Of a stretch of DNA of 36,109 nt, positions 8,929-18,834 are shown piece after piece. The position numbers and the translations under genes were made by a program. The notes beneath the pieces are model-generated. The model was not told the origin of the DNA and searched no databases. It worked only from the letters and a program-made list of their open reading frames with translations. This DNA comes from Acidobacteriota bacterium (GTDB lineage: Bacteria > Acidobacteriota > Thermoanaerobaculia > Multivoradales > JAHEKO01). Where the stretch lies: the NCBI GenBank assembly GCA_030597375.1, contig JAUVRX010000005.1, positions 1-36,109 on the forward strand, written 5' to 3'. How positions within the stretch are numbered: position 1 is the first letter of the stretch; every line of letters begins with the position of its first letter.

Positions 8929-11367
8929 GTGAGATCGAACTCCTCGAGGCCTGCTGAGAACTCTCCGTCCCTTCGAAACCGATCCGGAAGTCGGCGACGA
9001 CGTAAGGCGCTGGGTTGGATCGTGCCGCCGGCCATCGCGATTGTCCTCGGGATACTCGGTGGCGTCGGGATCGCCTCGGTCATCAACATGCCCCAGGTCG
9101 AGTCGCTGGCCGACTTCAGTCCAGGTGTCATCACGCGCCTTTTCGATCGCAATGGCGAGGTCTTTGCCACCTACGCCAAGGAGAAAAGGGTTTTGATCGA
9201 GGACGGCGAAGTCCCGGTGCTCCTCCAGAACGCCGTGCTGGCAGCCGAGGACAGCAACTTCTTTCAGCATGGGGGAATCGATGCCGAGGGTGTGTTGCGC
9301 GCCATGACCCAGAACCTGCGACAGGGCAGAATGGCCATGGGTGGCTCGACGATCACCATGCAGCTCGCTCGCCAGCTCTACCTGACGCCCAAGAAGACGT
9401 GGCGACGCAAGGCAGAGGAGGCGCTTCTCGCGGTCGAATTGGAAAAGAGCTTCAGCAAACAACAGATCTTGACCCTGTACTGCAATCTCATCTTCATGGG
9501 GCATGGCAACTACGGGATGGAGTCCGCTGCTCGGGCCTACTTCGGCAAGACCGTGAAGGACCTCGACCTTGCCGAAGCGGCGGTTCTGGCCGGAATTCCA
9601 CAAAGGCCCAGCACCTACAGTCCCTACAGAAATCCCGAGCTGGTGGTCACCCGGCGCAACTATGTACTGCGCCGCATGCGGGAAGAAGCCTACATCGACG
9701 AGGAGGAGTACCAGGAGGCTACCCTTCTGCCGCTGCTCGTCGTACCGAACCGCAAGAAGGATCTCCAGGCTCCATACTTCGCCGAGGAGGTTCGACGGTA
9801 TCTCGAATCCACCTACGGCGCCGAGGGACTCCTCGAAAAGGGACTGCAGGTCGACACGACCCTGGACCCGGCCATCCAGAGGGCTGCATCGACGGCCCTC
9901 GAGCAAGGCCTCGTACGCCTCGACCATCGTAGAGGATGGCGGGGTGCGGTACATCACGTCCAGGAAGACGATCTGGAGAGCTATGAGCTGCCGTCTTGGC
10001 GTGACGTCGAGCTACTAACGGGGAGATGGTACGAGGCTCTGGTCATGAGCGTCGACTCGCGAAGCGCCGTGGTCCGCATCGGGGAGAGCGCCCTGCACCT
10101 GGGCCCGGAGGGAATGAAGTGGACAGGGCAAAAAGACCCCCGGAGAATTCTCGAGCCGGGTGATGTCGTTTGGGTTCGCCTCGAATCCGTTGACGGGGAA
10201 GAGGGACAGCCGGAGATCGTGCGCCTCGAGCAGGAGCCGGAGCTCGAGGGAGCAGCGATCGTTCTGGAGTCCTCTACAGGGGCAGTGCGGGCCATGGTCG
10301 GCGGCTGGGATTTCAACCGCAGCAGCTTCAATCGCGCCACACAAGCACGACGACAGATTGGTTCGGCTTTCAAGGTCTTCGTCTATGGAGCTGCGCTCGA
10401 GACCGGGTTCACGGCCGCCGACACCATCTTTGACGCCCCGATCGTCTTCCCCGGCGCCGACAGCCTTCCCAGCTATTCCCCACGCAACTTCTACCGTAAG
10501 TACTACGGCATTACGACGCTGCGCCGAGCGCTGGAGAAGTCCATGAACGTCTGCTCCGCCAAGCTGATGGACATGGTGGGAGTCGAGCGCACGATCGACT
10601 TCGCCCGCCGTTGCGGAATCCGTTCGGACCTGCCACCCTACCCGAGCCTCGCACTCGGTGCAGCATCGCTCATCCCCCTCGAGCTCGCTAGCGCCTACTC
10701 CGCCATTGCCAATCAGGGCGTCTACCTCGAGCCCTTTCTGATCGAGGCTGTTCGTACTCCGGACGGTCAGGAGTTGGAAGCTCACCGACCTCGAGCTCAC
10801 AAGGCGATGGAACCGGAGATCGCCTATGTGCTAGGACACATCCTCGAGGGCGTGGTGGACAGGGGGACCGCGGCGCGCCTCTCCGGCCTCGATCTCGATC
10901 TGGCCGGCAAGACCGGCACCACCGACGACTACATCGATGCGTGGTTCGTCGGCTACACGCCGACCTACACGATCTTGACCTGGGTGGGCTACGACGTCAA
11001 CCGCTCCATCGGCAGAAACATGACTGGGGCCGCCGCCGCTCTGCCGATTTGGAAGTCGATCGTGGAAACCGGCCTTGATGAGGGTTGGATCGCTGCAGGC
11101 GCCTCCTTCGTTCGCCCACCAACGATTGTCGAGATGCAGGTCGACTATCTCACTGGACTGTTACCTGGCCCTGGTGCCCAGTCCCTGATCTCAGAGGCTT
11201 TTGTCTCCGGTACGGAGCCCGCCCGCCAATTCGATCAGAAAAGCCTTCGAATCCTCCAACTCCCCTGGTATCAGCAGCAACCTTTCTATCTACCCAAGGC
11301 CGGTGAGCGGATGCCCGGCGATGTGGCCGACTGGTCCCTCGTCCAGCAATCCTGGGCCGAGGAGTAG
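8929..11367 (+). CDS. mrcA: Class A penicillin-binding protein (PBP1A-type)
   Basis: This bifunctional peptidoglycan synthase polymerises lipid II and cross-links the strands. Its 812 residues comprise a basic cytoplasmic tail, one membrane anchor (about 28-50) and a GT51 glycosyltransferase domain with catalytic Glu107 in AAEDSNFFQHGGID, plus GGSTITMQLARQLYL. A linker/OB-like region follows. The transpeptidase domain has nucleophile Ser479 in GSAFK, Ser538 in SMN and Lys661 in KTGT. All active-site motifs are intact. The GTG at 8929 is the only start that includes the anchor. It has no Shine-Dalgarno and lies 8 nt after TATAAT, which suggests a leaderless mRNA. It is transcribed alone between two minus-strand blocks. 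The symbol follows the E. coli name (ponA elsewhere). Confidence 0.95.
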   Translation: MRSNSSRPAENSPSLRNRSGSRRRRKALGWIVPPAIAIVLGILGGVGIASVINMPQVESLADFSPGVITRLFDRNGEVFATYAKEKRVLIEDGEVPVLLQNAVLAAEDSNFFQHGGIDAEGVLRAMTQNLRQGRMAMGGSTITMQLARQLYLTPKKTWRRKAEEALLAVELEKSFSKQQILTLYCNLIFMGHGNYGMESAARAYFGKTVKDLDLAEAAVLAGIPQRPSTYSPYRNPELVVTRRNYVLRRMREEAYIDEEEYQEATLLPLLVVPNRKKDLQAPYFAEEVRRYLESTYGAEGLLEKGLQVDTTLDPAIQRAASTALEQGLVRLDHRRGWRGAVHHVQEDDLESYELPSWRDVELLTGRWYEALVMSVDSRSAVVRIGESALHLGPEGMKWTGQKDPRRILEPGDVVWVRLESVDGEEGQPEIVRLEQEPELEGAAIVLESSTGAVRAMVGGWDFNRSSFNRATQARRQIGSAFKVFVYGAALETGFTAADTIFDAPIVFPGADSLPSYSPRNFYRKYYGITTLRRALEKSMNVCSAKLMDMVGVERTIDFARRCGIRSDLPPYPSLALGAASLIPLELASAYSAIANQGVYLEPFLIEAVRTPDGQELEAHRPRAHKAMEPEIAYVLGHILEGVVDRGTAARLSGLDLDLAGKTGTTDDYIDAWFVGYTPTYTILTWVGYDVNRSIGRNMTGAAAALPIWKSIVETGLDEGWIAAGASFVRPPTIVEMQVDYLTGLLPGPGAQSLISEAFVSGTEPARQFDQKSLRILQLPWYQQQPFYLPKAGERMPGDVADWSLVQQSWAEE

Positions 11368-11395
11368 GGAAACCAGCCGAATCGGTCTGAGGGTG

Positions 11396-11418
11396 AGTCC
11401 GCAGGAACCACGCGGGCT
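11396..11418. other. Hairpin between convergent genes
   Basis: AGTCCGC and GCGGGCT pair over 7 bp (one G-U) around a 9-nt loop, in the 49-bp gap between the convergent PBP and methyltransferase stops. It overlaps the methyltransferase stop codon. No T-tract follows on either strand, so it is at best a weak terminator. Confidence 0.25.
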
Positions 11419-12676
11419 AGTCGGCTGCCAGAGGTTTGGTGCCGATCATCGCGTAATCCTGAAACCCGTACAGGAGCTCGTCCAGTCTGTCCCGTAGGCG
11501 GTTGACATGATCCGCTACAGGTTTGATCTCGTCGGGTAGGTCGAATAGATCGATCTCGGGTAGGCGATCTTCAGCCTCGAACGGGCGTAGATCCAGACGC
11601 TCCACCGGGTCGAAGCCGGCCTGCTCGAACTGCAGCATCAGGGTGGCAGGATGAACCGGTCGGCGGTGAGTCGGATCGAGCCAGAAGTTCCTTGCGGCGA
11701 CCACTAGAGAAAGAGGATTCGGGGTCTCCAGGATCAGGGTCCCACCCGGTTCCAGGACTCGCCAGGCCAGACGCACGAGGCGATCCACATCCGTCGGCGC
11801 CAGGTGTTCAATCACGTGCAGGGAAAGCACTCCACCCAGGCTCCCTTCGGAGGCCTCCTCGAGCGCGCCAAACAGATCGCCACGGTCTGCAGCGAGTTCC
11901 AGGCCGCGACAGTGTGCCACCATCTCCTCGCTCTGGTCTGTGCCACGGGCCGCAATACCGTGCTCTTTGAGGACCGTGAGCATCTCGCCCCTGCCGCAGC
12001 CCAGGTCCAGAATTGGCCCCTTCCCCTCCAGGTAACCGAGGTAGGCCTGCGCTCGGGTCGAAATCTCCTCTCGGGTCCCCCGAAACCGGTCCTCGAGCTC
12101 CAGGTAGCTCTGGTCCTTCCAGACCTCTTCCAGGGCGGCGCGGCTGACGGGTTCCGTCTCTGAATCCGAGACCCGTGCCAGAAGACTCCCCAACCGGCTC
12201 CAGTAGTGTTTGCTCTCCCTGCGCTGCCGATCCAGCCGCTGGTCCATCAGAGCGTACAGAGCATCGGTGTGCTGGTTGAAATCGGTCAGTACCTCGCGCG
12301 GAAAGGCCTCGAGATAGGTAATGCGACGATGATTGTTCTGGACATCCCGGACCAGGTCGTCGCGCACTTGACGCAGATCCCGGATGAAGTCGCTCGGGGC
12401 CCGTTGCAGAAACTCGAGATTCTCCAGAACGATCAGATTGAAAGTCTGCTGACGCACCCACAGATCGTGCTGTGGAAGCGAAACCGCTGGCCTGAAGAAA
12501 CGCGCCAAGCGTTTCAGGAGTCGCTCGGCCCGACCGGCCAGCCCCGTGCGCCGGCTGACCACCGGAAAGGCATGATTGCCTTCCCACAGCCAACGCCAAG
12601 CCGACAGATCCCGTGTCGGTTCGCCGACAAAATCCTCGATCGAGGGATCCGGCTTGGGCGACTCCGGGCTCGACAT
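11417..12676 (-). CDS. Class I SAM-dependent methyltransferase with long helical N-terminus
   Basis: The C-terminal half (about 205-340) is a Rossmann-fold methyltransferase. Motif I is ILDLGCGRGEML, followed by the acidic loop ARGTDQSEEMV and the post-core segment GGVLSLHVIEHL, which match the UbiE/Methyltransf_11-12 type. The first 200 residues are helical with repeated charged heptad-like stretches and no recognised catalytic motif. This arrangement is seen in methyltransferases of surface-polysaccharide clusters. The acceptor is unknown and no glycan genes are adjacent. The ATG at 12676 lies only 5 nt after the rplI stop, so it is probably translated from the rpsF-rpsR-rplI transcript. 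Methylation of a ribosomal component is possible from context but unsupported by sequence. Confidence 0.88.
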   Translation of the reverse strand: MSSPESPKPDPSIEDFVGEPTRDLSAWRWLWEGNHAFPVVSRRTGLAGRAERLLKRLARFFRPAVSLPQHDLWVRQQTFNLIVLENLEFLQRAPSDFIRDLRQVRDDLVRDVQNNHRRITYLEAFPREVLTDFNQHTDALYALMDQRLDRQRRESKHYWSRLGSLLARVSDSETEPVSRAALEEVWKDQSYLELEDRFRGTREEISTRAQAYLGYLEGKGPILDLGCGRGEMLTVLKEHGIAARGTDQSEEMVAHCRGLELAADRGDLFGALEEASEGSLGGVLSLHVIEHLAPTDVDRLVRLAWRVLEPGGTLILETPNPLSLVVAARNFWLDPTHRRPVHPATLMLQFEQAGFDPVERLDLRPFEAEDRLPEIDLFDLPDEIKPVADHVNRLRDRLDELLYGFQDYAMIGTKPLAAD

Positions 12677-12681
12677 CTACC

Positions 12682-13128
12682 CTACTCTTCCGCTTCGACA
12701 GTGACCGTGACTTCCGCAATCACTTCGGGGTGAAGCTCGATCCTGACCTGATGATCCCCCAGCGTCTTGATTCCGCCTTCGAGGTCGATGCGCCGATTGT
12801 CGACGGTGACTCCCTTCTCGAGCAGCAACTCGTTGACCTCGCTAGCCGTGACCGACCCGTAGAGAGTCTCTGCCTCGCTGACACGTTTGGCAATACGCAG
12901 TCGAAGGCTCGCAATCGAAGTTGCGATCTCCTGAGCAGCTTCCTGCTCCTTGGCATGTCGGGCATCGATCTTGCCCCGCTGCTGCTCGAAGACCTTTTGG
13001 TTCCCAGGCGTGGCTACCAGCGCCAGTCCCTTGGGGACCAAATAGTTTCGGGCATAGCCTGGCTTGACGTTGACGATCTCACCCCTCTTGCCCGCATGCA
13101 GAACGTCCTGCATCAAGATCACTCGCAT
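12682..13128 (-). CDS. rplI: 50S ribosomal protein L9
   Basis: L9 binds 23S rRNA near the L1 stalk base and helps maintain reading frame. The track ORF starts at 13203, but the true start is the ATG at 13128. It gives the canonical N-terminus MRVILMQDVLHAGKRGEIV and is preceded by a perfect Shine-Dalgarno (AGGAGGGGCACCATG). The 148 residues contain the N-terminal RNA-binding domain with VKPGYARNYLVPKGLA, the long connecting helix (about 42-75, Lys/Glu-rich) and the C-terminal domain ending in VTVTVEAEE. It is third in the conserved rpsF-rpsR-rplI operon, 10 nt after rpsR. Confidence 0.96.
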   Translation of the reverse strand: MRVILMQDVLHAGKRGEIVNVKPGYARNYLVPKGLALVATPGNQKVFEQQRGKIDARHAKEQEAAQEIATSIASLRLRIAKRVSEAETLYGSVTASEVNELLLEKGVTVDNRRIDLEGGIKTLGDHQVRIELHPEVIAEVTVTVEAEE

Positions 13129-13138
13129 GGTGCCCCTC

Positions 13139-13393
13139 CTAGTCCGACGTGTAGGGCAGCAGAGCCAGGTGACGGGCCCGCTTGATGGCCTGTTGGATGA
13201 CACGCTGATGCTTGGCGCAGGTACCCGAGATGCGTCGCGGCAAGATCTTGGAACGCTCTACCAGGTACTGCTGGAGGAACCGGAGGTCCTTGTAGTCCAC
13301 GACGTCGAGCTTGTCGGCACACATCCGACAGACCTTGCGACGCCTGAAGAAGAACTTCTTCTTGCCTGACCCCCCTCTGCCTACGGCTGCCAT
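13139..13393 (-). CDS. rpsR: 30S ribosomal protein S18
   Basis: S18 forms a heterodimer with S6 on the platform of the small subunit. The 84 residues include the conserved core [42 protein letters not shown] and a basic N-terminus. CRMC near the N-terminus plus the later Cys and His suggest a zinc-binding (C+) form. The ATG overlaps the rpsF stop by one base (TAATG), with GAGGAGGGG inside the rpsF end as Shine-Dalgarno, so translation is coupled to rpsF. Spacing to rplI is 10 nt. Confidence 0.97.
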   Translation of the reverse strand: MAAVGRGGSGKKKFFFRRRKVCRMCADKLDVVDYKDLRFLQQYLVERSKILPRRISGTCAKHQRVIQQAIKRARHLALLPYTSD

Positions 13394-13785
13394 TAGCGCC
13401 CCTCCTCACTGTCACTGGCCACCTGCTTCGATGCTTCGGCTGCCGGCTCGACTTCACTGGTTCCCGAATCTCTAGGTGCCCGTTCCCTCAGGCGACCCGC
13501 ATCCGTTCGGACCACCAGATACCGCAGGATACTGTCACTCTGGTGCATTCTCTGCCGCGCCAGTTCGAATGGACTACCACCTTCACTCTCAACATGCAGC
13601 AACACGTAGTGCCCTTCCTTCAACTTGTCGATTGGATACGCCAGTTTCCGCTTTCCCCAGCTCTCCTCTTTGGCGATGACTCCCCCTGCATCGGTGATCA
13701 TCTTCTGGAAGTCCTGGCTCAGTCCGACGACCTCCTCGTCGGAAAGACGAGGATTGGCCACGAACATCAACTCGTATTTACGCAT
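13393..13785 (-). CDS. rpsF: 30S ribosomal protein S6
   Basis: S6 pairs with S18 in the 30S platform. The 130 residues begin with the family hallmark [18 protein letters not shown] and include [18 protein letters not shown] and [10 protein letters not shown]. The C-terminal tail (about 100-130) is an acidic, low-complexity extension ([21 protein letters not shown]), longer than in minimal S6 proteins but typical of variable S6 tails. The start ATG has GAGGGAGGATTC upstream. It leads the rpsF-rpsR-rplI operon, and its stop overlaps the rpsR start by 1 nt. A promoter and about 100 nt of leader lie upstream. S6:S18 autoregulation through the rpsF leader is known in other bacteria, so the leader may be regulatory. 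Confidence 0.97.
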   Translation of the reverse strand: MRKYELMFVANPRLSDEEVVGLSQDFQKMITDAGGVIAKEESWGKRKLAYPIDKLKEGHYVLLHVESEGGSPFELARQRMHQSDSILRYLVVRTDAGRLRERAPRDSGTSEVEPAAEASKQVASDSEEGR

Positions 13786-13895
13786 GGGTGCTGAATCCTC
13801 CCTCTGGCCTGATCAGTCCCCTTCTATGTAGGGACAGAGAGGTTGATGGATTGGAGCGCACGAACTTGTCGGCACCCCACGACGACTGACCGCCG

Positions 13896-13923
13896 ATTCT
13901 AGCCTATTCTCGGCAAAAAACAA
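13896..13923 (-). promoter_or_regulatory. Candidate sigma70-type promoter of rpsF operon
   Basis: On the minus strand TTGTTT and TAGAAT are separated by 16 bp. Initiation near 13889 would give an approximately 104-nt rpsF leader. The -35 overlaps a T-rich tract downstream of hppA. Confidence 0.45.
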
Positions 13924-13972
13924 CGGTTGATTCCGCTGGGTCCCCCCCCCGCGACGGATCCCGGTCTCCAAA

Positions 13973-16054
<2,082 letters not shown>

Positions 16055-16124
16055 ATCCCTCCTCCGAGATGGCGCATCTGCCCCTGGTTCGAGCCTTCCG
16101 GCTCCCGACGCCTGTCCAGCCCGG

Positions 16125-16718
16125 TCATCGGTTGAACTCGTTCATGGTCGCCTCTGGACCGTCCGTCAGCCAGCGCTCACAGGCAGCGGCCGCCCGAGCG
16201 GTCATATCCTCGACTTCACCGAGCTCCGTTTCCAGAAATGGTGACAGCACGAAGTCCACCAGGGCATCGCCCTCCAGGGTTTCTTCAGTGTCTCCCACAC
16301 CCAACCGAATCCGGGGGATCGACTCGCTCTGCAGATTCTGAATCACCGACTCCATGCCCCGATGGCCGCCGGGGCCGCCGGACCTGCGAAACCGGACTCT
16401 CCCCAGCGCCAGTTGAACGTCATCGAAGACCACGAGAATATCCTCGCCTTTCAAGTCGCGCTTCTCCGCCAGACAGCGCAAAGCATACCCACTTCGGTTC
16501 ATATAGGTCTGTGGCCGGGCCAACACCAGTGAGGGCTCAATGGCCACCAGCGAGTTGCACTCGAGTCGGTCAAAACTACTTCCCCGGCGCCTGGCCAACT
16601 CCTCCACGACCAGGAAACCCAGGTTGTGCCGCGTCAGCCGGTAACGCTCGCCGGGGTTTCCCAGCCCGACGATGAGTCGAACCCCTTCGCTCGCCTGTGC
16701 TGGCGTTGACTGACTCAT
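16125..16718 (-). CDS. pth: Peptidyl-tRNA hydrolase
   Basis: Pth releases peptides from prematurely dropped peptidyl-tRNA and so recycles tRNA. The 197 residues contain the N-terminal [20 protein letters not shown] with catalytic His31, [10 protein letters not shown] with the substrate-binding Asn, [20 protein letters not shown] with the catalytic-network Asp, and [10 protein letters not shown]. The family length is about 190. The ATG at 16718 adds a short polar extension before the fold. It follows rplY by 69 nt in the conserved prs-rplY-pth order. The usual next gene, ychF, is absent and hppA takes its place. Confidence 0.96.
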   Translation of the reverse strand: MSQSTPAQASEGVRLIVGLGNPGERYRLTRHNLGFLVVEELARRRGSSFDRLECNSLVAIEPSLVLARPQTYMNRSGYALRCLAEKRDLKGEDILVVFDDVQLALGRVRFRRSGGPGGHRGMESVIQNLQSESIPRIRLGVGDTEETLEGDALVDFVLSPFLETELGEVEDMTARAAAACERWLTDGPEATMNEFNR

Positions 16719-16787
16719 GGCCGGATCGGTAGCGGACGATGGCTGAAAACCTGTGCAACCACGAGCGGCTTCGAACCGACGGCTCTT

Positions 16788-17468
16788 CTAATCCTCCTCG
16801 CTCTCGGGCTCTTCTTCACGTCCGATGAGCTCGGGCTCGGCCTCCTCTTCCTCCAGCAGCCCGATATCCGCCGCCTCGGCCTCGGCTTCCTCGACCTCGG
16901 CTGCCACACGGCTATGGGCTACAGCCGCGATCACCTTGTCCGGCTCGACCATCAACTCGATATTCTCCCCCAGCTCGAGGTCCCTCGCCTGGTAGTTGCT
17001 TCCCAGTTCCAGGTCGCTGACGTCGAGCTCGATGCCTTGCGGGATGTCCCCTGGGAGGCATTCGACCTCGACTTCGCGAGTGACGAAATCGAGAACACCA
17101 CCTTCGTTCTTGACCCCGGCCGGGATTCCCACGAGCTCGATCGGCACCTGCACATTGATCTTCTCGGTCATCTGGACCCGCAGGAAATCGATATGGATGA
17201 TCTGTCGACTGATCGAATCGATGGAGAGCTCTCGGATCATTGTATGGCGCTTCGTCTCTGTTCCGGCCATCTTCAGCAGGAAGACCGCATTCTCGCCCCC
17301 CGCCTCCTTGAGAAGCTCATGCAGGGTCTTGCGATCGACTTGGATGGCTACGGAGTCCAAGCCCCCACCGTAGACAACGGCAGGGATGAGACCTGCGGCA
17401 CGCAGTCGCCGATTGGCATTGGTGCCGGTTTCTTCACGTGATCGAACTTCGAGGGTGATTTCGCTCAT
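16788..17468 (-). CDS. rplY: 50S ribosomal protein L25/CTC family
   Basis: This is the long, CTC/TL5-type L25 that binds 5S rRNA. Residues 1-95 form the L25 domain (SREETGTNANRRLRAAGLIP, AVVYGG, RELSIDSISRQIIHIDFLRV). Residues about 100-185 form the TL5 C-terminal domain (INVQVPIELVGIPAGVKNEGGVLD, LPGDIPQGIELDVSDLELG). The last 40 residues are an acidic Glu/Ala tail. CTC proteins are also general stress proteins in some species. The ATG at 17468 lies 23 nt after the prs stop. The prs-rplY-pth order is conserved in many Gram-negative bacteria, which supports all three assignments. Confidence 0.96.
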   Translation of the reverse strand: MSEITLEVRSREETGTNANRRLRAAGLIPAVVYGGGLDSVAIQVDRKTLHELLKEAGGENAVFLLKMAGTETKRHTMIRELSIDSISRQIIHIDFLRVQMTEKINVQVPIELVGIPAGVKNEGGVLDFVTREVEVECLPGDIPQGIELDVSDLELGSNYQARDLELGENIELMVEPDKVIAAVAHSRVAAEVEEAEAEAADIGLLEEEEAEPELIGREEEPESEED

Positions 17469-17491
17469 GACAAAAAGAGACTCCCAACTGG

Positions 17492-18433
17492 CTAGACAAA
17501 CAATGAGCTCACGGAGCTGTTTTCATGAATTCGGCGAATGGCCTCCCCCAGAAGAGGCGCCACCGATAGCGGCTTCAGCTTGTCGCACCGGTTCAACTTC
17601 TCCTCGAGAGGCGTGGTGTCTGTGACGAGGACCATTTCCAGGGCAGACTCCTGGATTCTCTCCAGGGCAGGCCCTGAAAGGACGCCATGGATTCCGGCGG
17701 CCAGAATGCGATCGGCTCCGTTCTCCTCGAGAGCCTCCACCGTCGACTTCAGAGTGCCTGCCGTGTCGATGATGTCGTCGATCAGGAGGACATTGCGGTG
17801 CCTCACATCTCCGATGAGGTGCATGACCTTTGCCTGGTTCGGAGCGACGCGTCGCTTGTCCACAATGGCCAGGCCGGCATCGAGCCGCTTGGCAATGGCC
17901 CGCGCCCGTTCCACACCACCAGCATCCGGGGAAATGATCATCAAATCGGGGATATCCAGCTTGCGAATGGCCTTCAGGAGAACAGGAGCAGCGAAGAGAT
18001 GATCCACGGGAACGTCGAAGAAGCCCTGGATCTGCGCGGCGTGAAGATCCATGGTAAGGATCCGCTCGGCTCCGGCTGCCGAGATCAGATCGGCTACCAG
18101 CTTGGCCGTGATCGGTACCCTCGGCCTGTCCTTCTTGTCCTGCCGCGCATAGCCGTAATAGGGGATGACTGCCGTGACTCGGGAGGCGGAGGAGCGCTTC
18201 AGGGCGTCGAGCAGAATCAAGAGCTCCATGAGGTTCTCGTTCACCGGCGTGCAGACCGGCTGAATCACGAAGGCGTCCGAACCCCGGACATTCTCCTCGA
18301 TCTGACAGAAGATCTCACCGTCAGAGAAATTGAAGGCTTCCACCCGTCCGAGATCCAGCCCCAGATAGTCACAGATCTCCCGAACCAGGACGGGATGCGC
18401 TCGACCACCGAAGATCTTCAGCTCACCGTACAT
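17492..18433 (-). CDS. prs: Ribose-phosphate pyrophosphokinase
   Basis: Prs makes PRPP from ribose 5-phosphate and ATP for nucleotide, His, Trp and NAD synthesis. Visible motifs are FNFSDGEIFCQIEENVRG (ATP/flexible region), YGYARQDKKDRPR, the divalent-ion and substrate segment TMDLHAAQIQGFF, SPDAGGVERARAIAKRL, and the PRPP-binding loop VLLIDDIIDTAGTL. Starting at the ATG at 18433 gives 313 residues and the family-typical MYGELKIFGG. The track uses a GTG 15 nt upstream (18448, MGKSAMYG). I prefer the ATG because GTGGGGAAA is then a plausible Shine-Dalgarno. Its leader contains one arm of a perfect 18-bp inverted repeat whose other arm abuts tRNA-Gln. Confidence 0.96.
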   Translation of the reverse strand: MYGELKIFGGRAHPVLVREICDYLGLDLGRVEAFNFSDGEIFCQIEENVRGSDAFVIQPVCTPVNENLMELLILLDALKRSSASRVTAVIPYYGYARQDKKDRPRVPITAKLVADLISAAGAERILTMDLHAAQIQGFFDVPVDHLFAAPVLLKAIRKLDIPDLMIISPDAGGVERARAIAKRLDAGLAIVDKRRVAPNQAKVMHLIGDVRHRNVLLIDDIIDTAGTLKSTVEALEENGADRILAAGIHGVLSGPALERIQESALEMVLVTDTTPLEEKLNRCDKLKPLSVAPLLGEAIRRIHENSSVSSLFV

Positions 18434-18462
18434 CGCACTTTTCCCCACTTGGCAGTTGTCCT

Positions 18463-18641
18463 AGCCCGCATGATTCATGAGCCCCATGGCATCTGGCGGA
18501 GACCGCCCACCGCCTCAGGCCGTCCTCGCTCGTCACTCCTCAACAACCCGCAAGGTTGCCTCCGGTGCTCCTCCCTGCGAGTGACCCGATCTGACGGACG
18601 CTTTCCACAATCAACTCGCGCGGTCATGAATCATGCGGGCT
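18463..18641. repeat. 179-bp segment bounded by perfect 18-bp inverted repeats
   Basis: AGCCCGCATGATTCATGA (18463-18480) is repeated as its exact reverse complement at 18624-18641, with 143 bp between. Each arm contains CATGATTCATG, itself a 5-bp dyad around one base. Inside are GTCACTC/GAGTGAC (7 bp) and two small hairpins (GGCGG-AGA-CCGCC, AACC-CGCAA-GGTT). On the transcribed minus strand the segment begins 3 nt after the tRNA-Gln CCA and ends 29 nt before the prs ATG. I see no flanking target-site duplication and no ORF. It may be a small mobile element, a structured prs leader or a paired operator. Confidence 0.75.
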
Positions 18642-18644
18642 GGA

Positions 18645-18719
18645 TGGCTGGGGCGGTAGGAATCGAACCTACGATAGCCAGATCCAAAATCTGGTGCCTT
18701 ACCACTTGGCGACGCCCCA
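18645..18719 (-). tRNA. tRNA-Gln(UUG)
   Basis: The reverse strand folds as a complete cloverleaf. The acceptor stem is TGGGGCG/CGCCCCA and the discriminator is G with an encoded CCA. The D-arm is GCCAAGTGGTAAGGC, and the anticodon stem CCAGA/TCTGG carries loop TTTTGGA with anticodon TTG. The T-arm contains GTAGGTTCGATTCCTAC. The anticodon reads CAA, so it is glutamine. The tRNA lies between spoVG and prs, all on the minus strand; tRNA-Gln also precedes prs in Pseudomonas. Confidence 0.97.
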
Positions 18720-18834
18720 TCATGAGAAAGCCCACATCCCATCGACCACGCGGCTCTCGACAGAACCCAGATGCTCAAAAGAGAGAGCACCTCGATGGCC
18801 CGGTCGGCTCCACAATCTCCCCGAATCGGTCCGA

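Noticed and set aside
8830-9957. Minus-strand 375-aa ORF opposite the PBP gene
   Set aside because: It is antisense to the intact, motif-rich GT51 domain; long antisense frames are common in GC-rich DNA.
13942-13950. Run of nine C bases downstream of hppA, considered as a phase-variation tract
   Set aside because: It lies outside any coding frame and not between promoter elements, so there is no clear switch mechanism.
18769-18792. Stem-loop AGATGCTC/GAGCACCT between tRNA-Gln and spoVG, considered as a terminator
   Set aside because: There is a G-U pair and no T-tract on the transcribed strand, so it is insufficient to call termination.
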